From positions 15,271,479-15,335,478 of the forward strand of contig CM049321.1 of assembly GCA_026874595.1 (NCBI GenBank): a stretch of DNA of 64,000 nt, read 5' to 3'. Origin of the DNA: Sipunculus nudus (lineage: Eukaryota; Annelida; Sipuncula; Golfingiida; Sipunculidae). Position 1 is the first letter of the stretch. The number at the start of each line of letters is the position of its first letter. Of the stretch, positions 10,496 to 23,104 are shown in pieces. A model generated the notes under the pieces. The model was not told the origin of the DNA. It was given only the letters and a program-made list of their open reading frames with translations, and searched no databases. A program made the position numbers and the translations under genes.

Positions 10496-12430
10496 AAGTT
10501 CAAACTGTGTAAGTGTAAGATATTGATAAGGTGAAGTCTGCATTGCATAGAATACAATGTTATGTATTGGCTGCCGTACTCGCTGCTCAATATTTACCGG
10601 GACCTAATTTCCGGTTTCAAGAGGATTTCCCAATGTCTCCATTAAACATTTAGCAAGAACAATCTAGTTCCATCTGTTAGGGGTTATCCCCGGTTACGGA
10701 CAGGCAGAATGACGACTCACGAAATCTAATTGCTGCCCAGTGCGTTTTAACTATATTTACATTATGAAAGTATCTCCAAACAGATTTTGATTCATAATAT
10801 TGATGAAAGGTGTCATTCTGGGGGGAGGGCTATCAGCTGTTTCATATCGAACGGAAAACCATATGCTTAGTCCAAGCGTATATAACAATCTTAAAAGGAG
10901 CTAGACTTGCTTTCAGACTCTTAGATAACGGTAATAACTGATCGAGCTTGATATATCACTTCCAAGAAGGGACTGTCTGATCACAGAATTCGTAAATGAA
11001 CACGAAAAATTCTGATACAATTGCTCAGGTATTCTTTGACCTTCTTTCGCTGATCTCCTTTTTTTCTTTTCCATTTTTTTATGAAAATGTAAAGGTCGTT
11101 TAATTGACATGGGATGTTAAAGATCAAAATGATGTTATCATGCGAATTCCCCCCCCCCCTTTACCTAAACAATGAAAGCTTTAAGAAAAGAATTCAAAAT
11201 TTTATTAATAACAAAGAAAATGATTCGTCAAGCGCAAATAAATAAGATAAAGGGCACTTTTTTCAACAATTATTATTTAAAATGTGTTGATTGGATTTAT
11301 TAAGTGCGAAACTGTTCAGTGAGGTTTGTCACTTTGATATGTTAATCAGCTTTGGAAATTATCGTCTTACTAGTTCGAGATGTTGAGCGTTCTCTTAGGT
11401 AAATAAACTTGCAAAAAGTTTCACCACGACACGATACAACAGTAAGAAACTTATTTTTTGTAGGACACTCCTAATTTCACCTAGACAATAACGTATGTTT
11501 AAATTTGGATTGATTTCCTGTTGACCAGATCATTATTTATAGAATTTTAGCCTTCTCCATAACTGCGCCTATTTCTACCCTCCAAATATTAACTCAACTT
11601 AAAAATCATATAACGTGACAGCGTATAACAACATCATCGCTCAAGTGAAAACAATAAATGCATATAACGATAATATATACACGCCATCTAATATTAAAAT
11701 AAATTGAAATACGAGAGTAATGTTAAAGTTTATGAAGGATAACTTTGTATAAATTAAAGCTGAAGCGAACATCACAAAAAAAAACAATGATTTTGCCGAG
11801 AGTTGAGGGTAGTCTCAGGCGTGCTAACAGAAACATGTATGTCCTTTAAGGCACCCGCAAAATGCAAAGTATTGCTGCCATTGTGGAAAATACAGGCTGA
11901 GGTAAATATATCCCACTAGTAATAACAATTAGCCTTGTTGATTTATTTGGACAATCTAACAACGAGCCGAACTATTTTTCATAAAAAGAGAATTATGAGT
12001 AGAAAGACTTGCGGGAAAACCAGAACACATGCACTTGTGTATTAAATGGGCATCTATCGCGTCTGTGACCTCGGTTCCTTATGTTGACTCAGGCGCTCGT
12101 AATATTAAAGCAGATCCATCGATTCATTTATTAACGTGTCTTGTGTTGAATTAAAAAAATTTATTCCCTTGGTAGATGGTGTTTTTAAGAGGCAATAAAA
12201 TGGAAATGGGCGATCAATGGGAATATAAGTGGACCCACGTTACCCGATTATACAAAGAAGCCCTTGGGACATCTAGATGCAGCTTAATCAGAAATAATCC
12301 AGAAAATGAAAACTTGTCCAAGAGGAGGAAACCGCTGGTACTTGTGCCGATTTAAGAAGTCAATATCAGAGCGGAAATAGGTTAACGGTGGTCCAGAATA
12401 AACTCAACTTCGTATTTATTATATAGATTA
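10496..12430. other. AT-rich spacer, nothing recognised
   Basis: No transposon, RNA gene or supported reading frame. A C11 homopolymer lies at 11149-11159. Confidence 0.5.
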
Positions 12431-14070
12431 ATTCATTAGAATTCGCAGCTGATCACTTCTAAAGGGTTACAAATTGAGGGAAAGCGTGGCACATGTACTG
12501 TTCCATGAGATCGGACATGTCTTAAAGCATGAAGAGAAAGATCCGTCTATCATGTTGATTCTGCTCTGTAGGGACGTTCATCAAAATGATACCTTCTCTT
12601 GTATTGAAGTATAAGATGTGCACTTGATCGGGAGGACGTACCAGTTCAACTATTAACGACAGGCAATCACTTTAGATTGCACTCTGGTACATTGTAATCA
12701 TCATCATGAGTTTGTCTTAATTCTCGACTGATCGCTTTTACTTTTCACTGTGTTATAGGCTGTTGCGTATCTTATATATTATGAAAGATTCATTGCAATC
12801 GAATTGAAAGTAAAGCATGTTCTATACAGATTTTGCTTTACTACAGTTAGAATCGATATTGCAATAAACATATCGGGTATGGATTTTCATAAGTCGGGAC
12901 ATAATTTTACAAGATATATTGAATGACATTTCATAGTATGTTATTAGGATATAATGAAAGTTATATCACATTAAGTCAAAAATAGTTAAATATGTAATGA
13001 CGCTGCTTTAGAAAACATCCACTTTTAAGCTGGGTGACATTACTTGTAGTAAAGAAAGAAATCATTTTCGGAGGAATCCGGGAGGGCACTGTTGCAGAGC
13101 TGAAAGTCACCGGATGATCTAATGAAATACATTAGACATTTAGTCTGTATAAGCCGCAGTCTAAGACGGTCGTTTCTGATCCAATGCATATCAAATCAGA
13201 CAATGAGAACTCTTAATGATGAAATATAAATCGGGTACCCTCGTTCTTAAAATGAACCTATCCGTGAAAAATACATAGTTTATTCCTACGGATAACATCT
13301 ACTTTTAACGTTCATTGATGTTCTTATGGATAAAAAGAAAGAAAATATTCCGTTTCATGTATTTGAGATTTACAAAGAAGGTATATTAGATAATTTTCCT
13401 TGGCCTGGCGGCAAAGTGCTATGTTTTCATTACGTTTCATACGCCTCCTTGAGAGCCTTATTACGTAATACCTTTAAAGGTTCTTTTACTCCTGTGGATG
13501 TGCAAATTCTTAAAACCGAAGGACCAGAACCATTCATTGGTATTATTGGCCACTTTTTCAATAGCTCACTTATTTTCCAACAATTGACTTTTTTTCCGTG
13601 GAACAGAGCAAAGTTTGATCAGTATAATCAGGGACTGAAATATAGCGTCTAAGAATTCTCTGTTATTTACTTTGTGACGTGAAATAGAAATGAACGGCAA
13701 AAAGAAATATTTTAAACCATTAAGTTTATTTTAAACTCGTTTGGGTGCGGTCACCTGCTAATAAGGTTTATTCAAGGTTTTAGGATTAATATATTTACTT
13801 TTCATTTGTAATTATTTTACAAAGTCTATAAATTATATTAATTTACGTGTTAGGACTCATTTGATATTTAGACATTGTAGTTCTATCTTTTGACTCAGTA
13901 TATGAACCAACCCATACGCAATATTGATTGCCTCTTAACACGCAAACCACTAATAAAGTCTGCATTGGCAGCTGGAACAACATGTGTCTAGGGTAACGTT
14001 TGTGGATTCTCCTAATCCATCATTGTGACACTTGCCTGGAACATGAAACGTATAACTTTACTCTTGTTTT
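12430..14070. repeat. Paralogous block C, copy 1 (partner 16590-18225)
   Basis: Several stretches align by eye with the partner block in the same order and orientation. They include AAAGCATGAAGAG near 12525 and 16660, TTATATATTATGAAAG near 12770 with its counterpart near 16870, AATGCATATCAAATC near 13185 and 17331, and GGCAGCTGGAACAACATGTG near 13967 with GGCAGCTTGATCAACATATG near 18112. The segment between, including 13270-13870, does not align. The copies are well diverged, so the duplication is old. Confidence 0.5.
13326..13652 (+). CDS. Uncharacterised ORF, 108 codons
   Basis: An ATG-started frame, MDKKKENIPFHVFEIYKEG..., stays open for 108 codons in AT-rich DNA and reads rather protein-like (SFTPVDVQILKTEGPEPF). 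I recognise no family, signal peptide or membrane segment. It falls in the part of block C that has no counterpart in the partner block. No splice sites or promoter stand out. A chance ORF or a transposon scrap is as likely as a gene. Confidence 0.15.
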   Translation: MDKKKENIPFHVFEIYKEGILDNFPWPGGKVLCFHYVSYASLRALLRNTFKGSFTPVDVQILKTEGPEPFIGIIGHFFNSSLIFQQLTFFPWNRAKFDQYNQGLKYSV

Positions 14071-14330
14071 TGAATAACAAAGAGTACAAAACGAAAAGTT
14101 TCATTTTTAATTAAAATATTTAATCTTACAGAATCCCTTTGGTTATTAATCATTGTGGATGTTATTGTTATGATATGAAGCAGGAAACTGTCATATGTTC
14201 AACATCAAATTTATTTGTAACTTTTAAACATGCATCGCAATATCTTCTACACACTTTATGCCGCAACAGGTTTTTTAAATGGATGGACTATATGTCACCT
14301 TACTTTTAGAGATTTGTCTATAATCTCGGG

Positions 14331-14332
<2 letters not shown>

Positions 14333-14374
<42 letters not shown>
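14333..14374. repeat. (TA)n array, 42 bp
   Basis: Uninterrupted alternating AT, just upstream of the 157-bp tandem repeat. Confidence 0.95.
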
Positions 14375-14376
<2 letters not shown>

Positions 14377-14484
14377 CGTTTTCGGTATCCACTAGTCCTA
14401 TTTGGCGAATCCTTCACCCCCTATATTGTGAAACCTTCACAATCATTCAAAATGAGCTCTATTATTTAGATTCATCAATTTCAT

Positions 14485-14953
14485 TTTTTTCAATTACGTC
14501 TTCAATATCATAGACTTATTAAAACATTTATTATTTATGTCACTCTTATGTTATACCAATAAATGCGTTAATGCAAGTGTTTTTTAAATGGCAAAAAAAC
14601 TCAGCCACCTGTCATTTCCGTGTTCCGTAATGACAAACTTTCTTTTTTCAATTAAGTCTTCAATATCATAGACTGATTAAAACATTTATTATTTATATCA
14701 CTCTTATGTTTTACCAATAAATGCGTTAATGCAAGTGTTTTTTAAATGGCAAAAAACTCAGCCACCTGTCATTTCCGTGTTCCATAATGACAAACTTTTT
14801 TTTTAGATTAAGTCTTCAATATCATAGACTGATTAAAACATTTATTATTTATATCACTCTTATGTTATACCAATAAATGCGTTAATGCAAGTGTTTTTTA
14901 AATGGCAAAAAACTCAGCCACCTGTCATTTCCGTCTTCCATAATGACAAACAT
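14485..14953. repeat. Tandem repeat, three units of ~157 bp
   Basis: Three near-identical units begin at about 14491, 14649 and 14805. Each contains GTCTTCAATATCATAGACT, AATAAATGCGTTAATGCAAG and GCCACCTGTCATTTCCG. The period is 158 then 156 bp. Units differ by a few substitutions and indels in T-runs, so the amplification is younger than the paralogous blocks around it. The period is close to one nucleosome, as in many satellites, but three copies do not make a satellite array. Confidence 0.9.
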
Positions 14954-15139
14954 TTTCTCTGAACATAAAAGTTCCATTAGCCAGATCCGGTACAATATTT
15001 GACAATTATTATACCATTCTTATTGACGTTCAATGTAAGAAAAAAAGCGTGACCCTGTTTCTTTGGATTTGTTCCTGACTTGTTATCTTTCAGCTTACAA
15101 TTATTTGGTAATGTATGCTTTGTTTTCTTCAGGACAAAT

Positions 15140-15719
15140 TGTTTTTTCGATGTGGCATATGCTTTCCTCCTCTGACATAAAAGACATGCAGCATTTAAAA
15201 TATTAAGATAAAATAATGAGAAATTTTGTCAGATTCCAAGTCACACTAAAAATCTCGTTAAGGAAAATGGAAAAAATAATAATGAAAATAATAAGAAGAA
15301 AAAGAAGAGGAAGAAGAAAAAAAGAAGAAGAGGAAGCAGGAATGAGGAAAACAAATATATCAAGAATCGATAGGTGTAGATAATAAGACATGCTAGTTGA
15401 GGAAACTAAAAACGTTATGTTTGTTGATGGACGAAGAAATTTCATCGAAATAATATGTTGAACCCAGTAATACCGGGGACTATCCTACAGATCTGCAGTA
15501 TTGATCGAACTCTCGACAAGAACGTGATCTTTATATCAGTATATACAAATGACTGGGCGAAATTCACCCTCGTTACCCCTCCTTAAACTCTACTTCTGGA
15601 AGGCAGCTGCTGCATAATACAACATGACCTCAACTCTCAGGTCTTCCCTTTTGCCTGATTAAAAAATCGTCCTGAAAGCCGAATCACAGAAATTAGGAAT
15701 ATAGGATCACGTAATATTA
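15140..15719. repeat. Paralogous block A, copy 1 (partner 24229-25399)
   Basis: GATGTGGCATATGCTTTCCT, GGTAATACCGGGGAC-like, CTGCAGTATTGATCGAACTC and CTCCTTAAACTCTAC segments align in order with the partner. This copy is uninterrupted. The partner carries a ~190-bp insertion and a SINE. Confidence 0.8.
15258..15348 (+). repeat. Homopurine tract
   Basis: Nearly uninterrupted A/G sequence (GAAGAAAAAGAAGAGGAAG style) with a few T. The purine-rich character is partly kept in paralogous block A at about 24380-24407. Such mirror-like purine tracts can adopt triplex DNA. Confidence 0.75.
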
Positions 15720-16013
15720 AAGGAGAAATAAGATGGTTTTTACCGATGTGTGATAACATGTCGATTTAAATACTTTTTAAAAACACCCTTTCACTCTGCG
15801 TATTCGCCTCCAATGTATGTCTGTAATGTATGGCATATACGTCAAAAGACTCAATACAGAACGGTTTCGAGTCGTTTAATAAATATCCTGCTATGAACAA
15901 CACGGAGACCTGTCCTCAAAAGTCTATATTATGGATATGTTATCTAAATTCAATATTATGGATAATAATTGATGTTAAATCTAGCCAATGTGTGACCTAA
16001 CAATGGAAGTCCT

Positions 16014-16017
<4 letters not shown>

Positions 16018-16066
<49 letters not shown>
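16018..16066. repeat. (TA)n array, 49 bp
   Basis: Alternating TA between block A and block C copy 2. Confidence 0.95.
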
Positions 16067-16067
<1 letters not shown>

Positions 16068-16589
16068 CAGGCTAGAAATTCAAAACTCTAATTAATATCA
16101 AAGGTTGTCAGAAGTTTTTACACTTCAAGAAATTAAAATGTAAAGAGTAAAGACATAGCAAAGGATATCATTTATATCACAAAACATAACATACACAAAA
16201 TATGCATTGCCAATTATAAAACTGCAGATTTATATATATTTTAAAATGTCATTTGTAAACTTTTATCAACTAACGTGTGATAGGATTCAGTGATGCTTAT
16301 TGTGGGGCATTGATATTATTTACGTTTAGGTTTCAATGCTCCGATAGCCCTTATATCATGTATAATGGAACTAAACTAAAGAAAACCTCATTATTTTAAT
16401 TGTTGACGAGGTTGAAAACAAACTTATTCTGAAAAATGCAACTTTAAATCGTAATGATTTAGTTAATGTGTTTTACTTTTCATTTTCTATCACCGGCTAC
16501 ACATAAATGGGTATTTTATCCAACGGTTTTCCTTAAAGAAACCTAGATAATTATAGTAATTGAATGTTGTTTTATGAGATTTCCTTCCT

Positions 16590-18225
16590 CGCCTCTTCTA
16601 CGTGGAAGTGTGGCAAATGCTGGAAGCAACGCTGATGCACAAAGTCTGAGATAGCATAAAGCATGAAGAGGAAGGGCCGTCTCTCATGTCGTTTCAACGA
16701 TGAATGATTTCACCCTCTGTGATTCAAGTGTCAGTTATTGATCTGTAGAGAGCAGGTGCCAATTCTCCTATAAGAACAGACGGTCCAGAAGAATAGCTGG
16801 TTCACCTTATTTAAGGTAGCCTGATCGGTATTTTTTTCTTTTCTTTTTACTATTTCCTAGTGCGTGTCTTAGCTATTATGAGAGTTTCATTGGAATCCAT
16901 TTCATAGTAAACCATAAAAAATGAAGTTTTTGTTTTAAATTCATTAAAATCGATATTTCAATAAAAATGTAATATCTGTAAAAGATGTCTATGTGCAGCC
17001 ACTAATTTGTACATTATATACTTAATCTAAATGACAGTTCATATACAGAGATGCTATATGTTACCATATAAAAATAATCAATTTACGTCAATTATAGCTA
17101 AAATATGTCATTGCCCTCCCTCAGGAAATAATCCTATTTATCACGGCTAGTTCAATTTTTTATACGTCAATCTTATTCCCGTAGGAACGGTGCAGGCCAC
17201 TGTTCCACAGTTGTAGGTCATCGAATTTTCTATCTCTGGTGTATTAAACATACCTCGTAAAATTTAAAGAAAAAACATTATGCAATCGATCCTTGTCAGC
17301 GTCAAGTTAAATCGGAGTTGTGTGAAGGGCAATGCATATCAAATCCTACATTCAGAAGGCTTTACAATGCCATATATTTTATACAATCGAGTCTAATCGC
17401 TTCCCCTTTAATATAAATGTTATCCCTGATATCCCTGAAGTTTCTAAACCGTTGTGCCCTTATGTTTGCAGTATCGCATCTCACATATTCCTTTATTAGA
17501 GCACCACGGGCATAATCACACGTATCCTTGAATAAAACCAGATCCAGATAAAGCATTATGTGCAGATCCGTTGAGAAATTTCTACAATAGAGGCGCCTGT
17601 CTAGCAGCTTTAGTTAAATTCAATTCGCATAGGAATCATATTAGTAGATGTTGATGGCTCATGCATAACATTGAAAATGGAAAGTTATAAGCCAAACGTG
17701 GGACTAAAGTGAGACTAAACTTTGTTCAACATATCTGAAAAAAAACATTGATGCTGAGTGTTGTACTCGTAAATAAAGAACACTCGTAAATAAAGGTTCT
17801 ATCTCGTTGGGCTTGATGGATTATCCTCTATGACCAATAACTGCGTGACCGCACTCTCACTCCGAATACATTCATTTTTGCTCTTGGACATGGTATGAAC
17901 GATAATCAAAACGTTTTACAAAACAGACAAACAAAGCAAACAGTCCCGTGTCACGGCTTCAAGATCATTTTCTTCGCTATTTGGTCAATTTATCGTACTG
18001 TTTTTGCTTTAGCACTCATTCTATATCGTGGAATCATATTTTAATATATAAATAAAGCAAGACGCACTCCTAATTGCATTTCAACACGCTAAGCACCAAT
18101 TAAGTGTGCATCGGCAGCTTGATCAACATATGCCTAGGGTAATGTTGGTGGATACTTCTCATTAATCATTGTGACATTCTTAAAACATCATTTTATCGAA
18201 AATTTATAATTAATGGGGAATATGG
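16590..18225. repeat. Paralogous block C, copy 2
   Basis: Partner of 12430-14070, in the same orientation, ending just upstream of a SINE. The counterpart lacks the SINE. A 14-bp ACTCGTAAATAAAG direct repeat is at about 17764-17796. Confidence 0.5.
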
Positions 18226-18245
18226 AACCAACTTATGCATTAATG

Positions 18246-18261
18246 TGTTTAAGTAACAAAC
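18246..18261 (+). repeat. SINE target-site duplication, left copy
   Basis: TGTTTAAGTAACAAAC, repeated exactly at 18661-18676 on the far side of the SINE. Confidence 0.9.
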
Positions 18262-18660
18262 CGGCTTCCCTGGCTCAGGGGTAGAGCACAGAACTCACAA
18301 CCGGAAGATCGTGAGTTTGAATCTCAACCAAGGCGGAGAGATTTTCCCGGTCGGCCCACATCAAGGGGTTAGCGCTTTGCAGGTTTAATGGGAAGGCTGT
18401 GCCGAACGGCCGTGTTTCACTCACAAACAATTGCGCCTTTCGGAGGTTACTCGGTGGAATGAAAAGAACCCAGGTTCCGCAGGTGCAGATGTCACCGGGC
18501 CTGGTTAACACAAGGATATAAAATGAAAGGAAGCTTGTGATACTGCCCTGTCACGGAGTAAGAAACTGGACTGTTATTCTACAGATGTACATATACTTTA
18601 GTTCAGCAAGCATTATAAATATGGACGCGATTATCGCCAACAAAAAAAAATATAAAAAAT
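18262..18660 (+). mobile_element. tRNA-derived SINE, full-length reference copy
   Basis: About 399 bp. The first ~75 nt form a tRNA-like head with a pol III A box (TGGCTCAGGGGTAGAGC) and a B-box-like GTGAGTTTGAATCTC. A unique body follows (CCGAACGGCCGTGTT, CACCGGGCCTGGTTAACA, CCCTGTCACGGAGT), then an A-rich tail. It is non-autonomous and would depend on a LINE RT. Flanking 16-bp perfect target duplications confirm an intact insertion. The same family occurs at 3381, 23013, 24833, 25400, 27773, 47860 and 52639. Annotating it as a tRNA gene would be wrong: the head is degenerate and part of a repeat. Confidence 0.9.
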
Positions 18661-18676
18661 TGTTTAAGTAACAAAC
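18661..18676 (+). repeat. SINE target-site duplication, right copy
   Basis: Exact repeat of 18246-18261. Its eroded counterpart, TGTTTAAGTAAAATAC, follows the SINE at 25400-25800. Confidence 0.9.
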
Positions 18677-19344
18677 AAACTGAACGCAAGAGATATTTTA
18701 ATAGTAAAGTAAAACATTTATCATGACACTATCTCTATTGTACTATTCATTGTAGATTTTGTTGATGTTCAATAATTTATCTCCTGAATATGCATTGCTA
18801 GATATATTAATTACCTAGTCACATGCTAGAAATGTTAGCTTACCTTCATACCAGCCTACTTGTCATCTAATGTTGTCTTCAAATAAATTTCACCTTGGTC
18901 AATATTCAGGGATCAAGTTTACACACACGCAGCCTCTGTCTTTTTATATATAATATACTAGCTGATAAACTCGGTATACCGGGCTTATTATCGGGGTTGG
19001 GGAGATATATTAACTGAGATGTGGAATGTTTGTTACCTTTTTATTCTAAAAGTTAACAGAAAATATAGTTTTTTTCAGTGAGAAACTGTCTCTATAAAAT
19101 AAAATATGTTTTACATTTATTTTGTGGCTTTGTGCTCGTGGCAAGAAATTCATACCCCGGTATGTTTACCTTGAAGACCTGGTCTGTGATGATGTTTACA
19201 TAGCGAACCGGACTGGATTCTATCGTTAGATTTATAAAGATAAGGTTGATGTGTGGAACACATGAAAGATTTATTAAATGTATGTTGCAATGAAACTGTT
19301 CCTGAAGAAAGAAACAGAAATATGCATACCTCGTAAGCAGCAGG

Positions 19345-19405
19345 GTCCATAATCCATTTTCAGCCACCGCAACCTTTTTTTCATCGTATCAGACATATTT
19401 TGAGG
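19345..19405 (-). repeat. Fragment related to the MITE at 58292
   Basis: TTTTCAGCCACCGCAACC...ATCAGACAT matches, as reverse complement, the interior of the element at 58392-58432 (GTCTGAAACCC...GGCTGCGGTGGCTGAAAA). Termini are not preserved. Confidence 0.4.
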
Positions 19406-19913
19406 CCTGAAACCCCCGCCACCTCTCCACCCCAACTCAACCCTGTTCCTGATATAGCGGGACCTTGAAATTGGTTTTGTCATTAATCCTTCTTGGTTGA
19501 ACTATCCATTTCATAAAGCGAGAACCATGTGTTTTTTTCGTTTACTGACCATGCACGTGGGTGAGAGCCTTGTTCATACTTGAAGGGCCAGACATGCTCA
19601 AACCCCTCACTGAAAGCAAGCGTTCTTCATATGAACAATAGTCCTTTGAGGTTGAGTGACCACGATGCAAGCATTCCAGTAAATGCCGAAGGCAAGTCAG
19701 TTAAAAAAAACTGAAAAATCACACAAACTATACGTACATTAAAAATTAGTTATTTTCATATCGCCTATGTCACTGCGGGGATAATAACCTTTAAAATGAT
19801 GTATGGCACAGTATTGTACACAACGCGGATTTAGAGAACATTGCGAACAAACGTGAACCGAATTCCTTTTATAAGTATTAGATGTATATATTTATATATA
19901 GAAGTATACACCC

Positions 19914-19939
19914 ATATATATATATATATAATATATGTG

Positions 19940-19989
<50 letters not shown>
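19914..19989. repeat. (TA)n arrays, interrupted
   Basis: Two alternating TA runs, 19914-19936 and 19942-19989, split by a short ATGTGTA. The partner at about 26095-26160 carries only short TA/CA runs. Confidence 0.9.
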
Positions 19990-19992
<3 letters not shown>

Positions 19993-20345
19993 ATATATGT
20001 GCAATACCCATAGCTAAATCCTTCTTAATGGACCAGGGCCAGCTTGATAATTTAGATGGATCAACACCAGTGTTTCCATTACTGTGTAAACTGAGCATTT
20101 ATTATTCAGATCACTTCCCTGATGGAACCATCAATGCACGTGCTAATAAATGATGAAATATCCTGCCGGCTTTCCTGTACCTTCCGGCATGATCACAATC
20201 ATTTAGAATGAACCTGGAAGCTCTATTAGCCACAGGTGTCCGGTTCTTTATTTGACAAATATTATACCTGAAGTGCTGAAGGATCTCCATTGTTATATAA
20301 ATTATTAATAAATAATAATACATACATATGAAGCAACTACCCTTA

Positions 20346-22320
20346 TGAACTACTGATTATTAAACCATTGACCCTCATGTTATATATGTTTTAAAAGCAT
20401 CTCGTTTTCCCTATATACTTAGTTCTAAAACACATGCCCCCTTGCCGGATGAGGTAGTATGGCGCCTTCCTTATATCTTCTCAAATTGAGACGTTCCAGG
20501 TGCTGTCCCGGGTCAGCGGGTACTGGTCTTCCTGTATGGGCGACGGCGGTAATCTAAAAGTCTGTCAGTTCCAGTGCCACAATGACCTTTTAAAACCTTT
20601 TATCCCCGACATCCCTATGCCAAGCAACACACTATAGTCTGTTTCACCACCCATGTCCACGTGATTATTTCCACATAAGGCAATCTTGCAAAACAAAACT
20701 TTCTTGCACCAATGGCAGACGTGGGAAAATGCACAATATGACGTAGCAGTGAAGCGCATGAACGAGGAGAACACAAGTCTCGCTGTAAACAGGGGTCGGC
20801 AGCTCTTGAATATTGGTCACCTGAATATATGGGCGCATCTTTTGTGCGTCACCTATAATATGACGTCATCACTGTTCTCTTTCGTGTATATTTCATAAAT
20901 TGGTTGCAAGATGTCGCTAAAGAAAAGACAAGTTACTCATAAAAAGGGTTTAAATTGTTTACAGGAAATTGGCATAACGTAGGCCATTCTTTCCGTAATA
21001 GTTAATTAAGCATTTTTCTCTTTCTGCCTTAAAAACAAAAGGTTTTAGCGTTCTTTAACTCCCCAGAAAATTATAAAGAAAAAAAAAAATAGGTGGACAG
21101 AGGTGGTGGAACGGACGCTGGATAGCGTGACCTTGCCCTTTATTTAGATACTCTAGGGAATTTAAGAATAACTGTTGCTTCCGGATCAAAGAAAATAAGA
21201 CATTCAGTAACGCTAACCACATACCCACTGAGTATGTCGCCGCCGCTTTGATGGAAGAATGTATTGTTTAGGTCGGAGACCTGATTTTTTTCCTGACTGT
21301 AAATTTAATCGTGTTGTGCTATTAGGACTTCCCTGATGGTATATACTGCTAGACCATTGCCATAAAACAGTGCCTCCCTCGTAATGATTGTTCCATACTA
21401 TATGCCAATATGAACTTTCAACCGACTCAGCACCGTTAAACAAGAAATGTTACTTTAAAGGGACATTTACGTTATCTTAAGAAAGGCGGAGGTGAAGGAA
21501 CGAATGGAAAGTACGCATGGAGGGATGTCTTGAGTGTTTTTTTTTTATGAAAAAAATAAACTCTTGATGTGTTCATTTAAAAAATGGAATATAATCAGAA
21601 AGACTTTTAACGCATCACTTTTTAGCCATTCGACCAATTATGACAAGCCTTAGTATTTATTACCTCCACCAGCTCATAAGCGGTTTGTTTTCAGCAGATT
21701 TTTGCGAAAAATACTGGCCAATTTTATTGCATTAAGATAGTATCCGAGGAATGATTCATAAGACTTTTTAGGTAATCAGATCCAGCTTACTTCTTTTTTA
21801 ATTGAAAGGAATAAAAACCGATTATGACTTAATTATGACTTATTCATTACAATACGGTTATAGATAGGTAGTACCTTTACCTTATTTTGGATTTGTTTGG
21901 GATGGCATTGTGCGACCGGGACAGCAGTGATAATATTAAGGTATTATTCAACTCCTGCCTTGTGGTATGATGTCTCCGGCAACATATTGTTATTCAATAC
22001 TCTAAAAGGATCCTTTTAAACTAATTCTGTTTCTTTTGAATTTTTCCTGACTTATCTTTTAAACAATTATTTTGACAATGTATGCTTGGTTGGTTATAAT
22101 GACATATTGTGTCTATCGATGTATGGAACTTTACTCCTCAGACAGAAGAGTCTGCCTAAAACTAGTCATATTTAAAATCACACTAAAAGTCTCCATTAGG
22201 AAAACACAGTTCGTATTTGTTACAATATTTCATCGAGATAAAGTGTGTAGTCGCTTAAAATTAAACCACATAAACCGTTAGACAGGGTTGTGTAGTTTGC
22301 ATCCGGGATTGTATTGTGCG
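20346..22320. other. Mostly unrecognised sequence with short paralogous patches
   Basis: Patch 20715-20872 aligns with 26654-26785 (GCGCATGAACGAGGAGAA, GGGGTCGGCAGCTCTTGA). A weak patch at 21380-21450 resembles 22555-22625. No gene is supported. Confidence 0.45.
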
Positions 22321-23104
22321 CATAGAATATATATATATATGAAACCTGAGGTATACTCCCACTCTATGATTAACAGATGATAACCTATCGACAACTGTTA
22401 TTATTGTTATTCTGATTTAGCAGCTATTAAGTGACTTCTGAGATGTGTTTATTCTTTCGCGACTAAATAATTAAATGTCTTTGTACTATAAGGACAAAAG
22501 GGAATGAATATTTAGAAGACTTTCAAGGAACGAAGCCTGATTTTTTTCAGTATATTATGCCAATTTGAACTGACATCCGATTCGACGAGATGAATATTTA
22601 ACTGTGAAAGGGTCCCTTAAAATAATTAAACAAGGAAAAAATTAAAAAAAAAAACTTTTAAGGGAAAAGGGAAAACAAAACAAAAAGGTTATTTTTCTTT
22701 GTTTAATAATTTTAAGGGAAAAGTGAAAAAAAATAAAAAAAATAACAATGCCGCACTACATGAATGGTTGTTCGAGTTGAATAACATTCATGTGTTCAGG
22801 GGTTTCAATGTGGCACATTCAGCATAACAACGTCGCGATACTTTTCATAATATCTTTTTAAAATAATTTTGAATCGGATATGATTGTTTATGGGCTATAT
22901 TCTCTAAACTTGATTTATTATACGCTCAAATTTTTAAATCAATACAATTTGCTCAATTTTTATTTTCAAGAAAATAAGTGTCCCAGGGTTGCGACTGGTT
23001 ACAAAAAATGAATTGATTCTTTGGTTAAGGGGTAGAGCACAGAACTCAAAACCGGGAGGTCGTGAGTTCAAATCTGAGCCAAGGAGCGGGGGAATTTTTA
23101 CAGT
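22321..23104. repeat. Paralogous block D, copy 1 (partner 27126-27870)
   Basis: CGACAACTGTTATTATTGTTA, GAAGACTTTCAAGGAACGA, TTTGAACTGACATCC, ATTCATGTGTTCAGGGGTTT and CAATACAATTTGCTCAATTTT align in order with the partner. Both copies end in a SINE head at the same place. Confidence 0.8.
23013..23104 (+). mobile_element. tRNA-derived SINE, 3'-truncated
   Basis: Only the tRNA-like head and the start of the body are present (GGGGTAGAGCACAGAACTC, GTCGTGAGTTCAAATCTGAG, GGAGCGGGGGAATTTTTAC). The sequence then changes abruptly into a reverse-transcriptase fragment at about 23105. The paralogous SINE at 27773 is longer, so truncation or replacement happened after the blocks duplicated. Confidence 0.75.

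Larger units (their letters stand above)
18677..20345. repeat. Paralogous block B, copy 1 (partner about 25803-26530)
   Basis: ATATTTTAATAGTAAA, CACTATCTCTATTGTACTATTC and TGCATTGCTAGAT align with 25830-25960. ATTATTCAGATCACTTCCCTGATGGAACC and TCCTGCCGGC..TTCCGGCATGATCACAA (20102-20200) align with 26264-26370. This copy has an extra ~900 bp in the middle (about 18970-19870) that the partner lacks. Confidence 0.75.

Noticed and set aside
18262-18336. tRNA gene
   Set aside because: The tRNA-like sequence is the head of a SINE with target duplications and several dispersed copies; stems are not fully paired.
19935-20153. Frames containing long Ile-Tyr runs (also 14230, 26783, 60615)
   Set aside because: They are translated (TA)n arrays.
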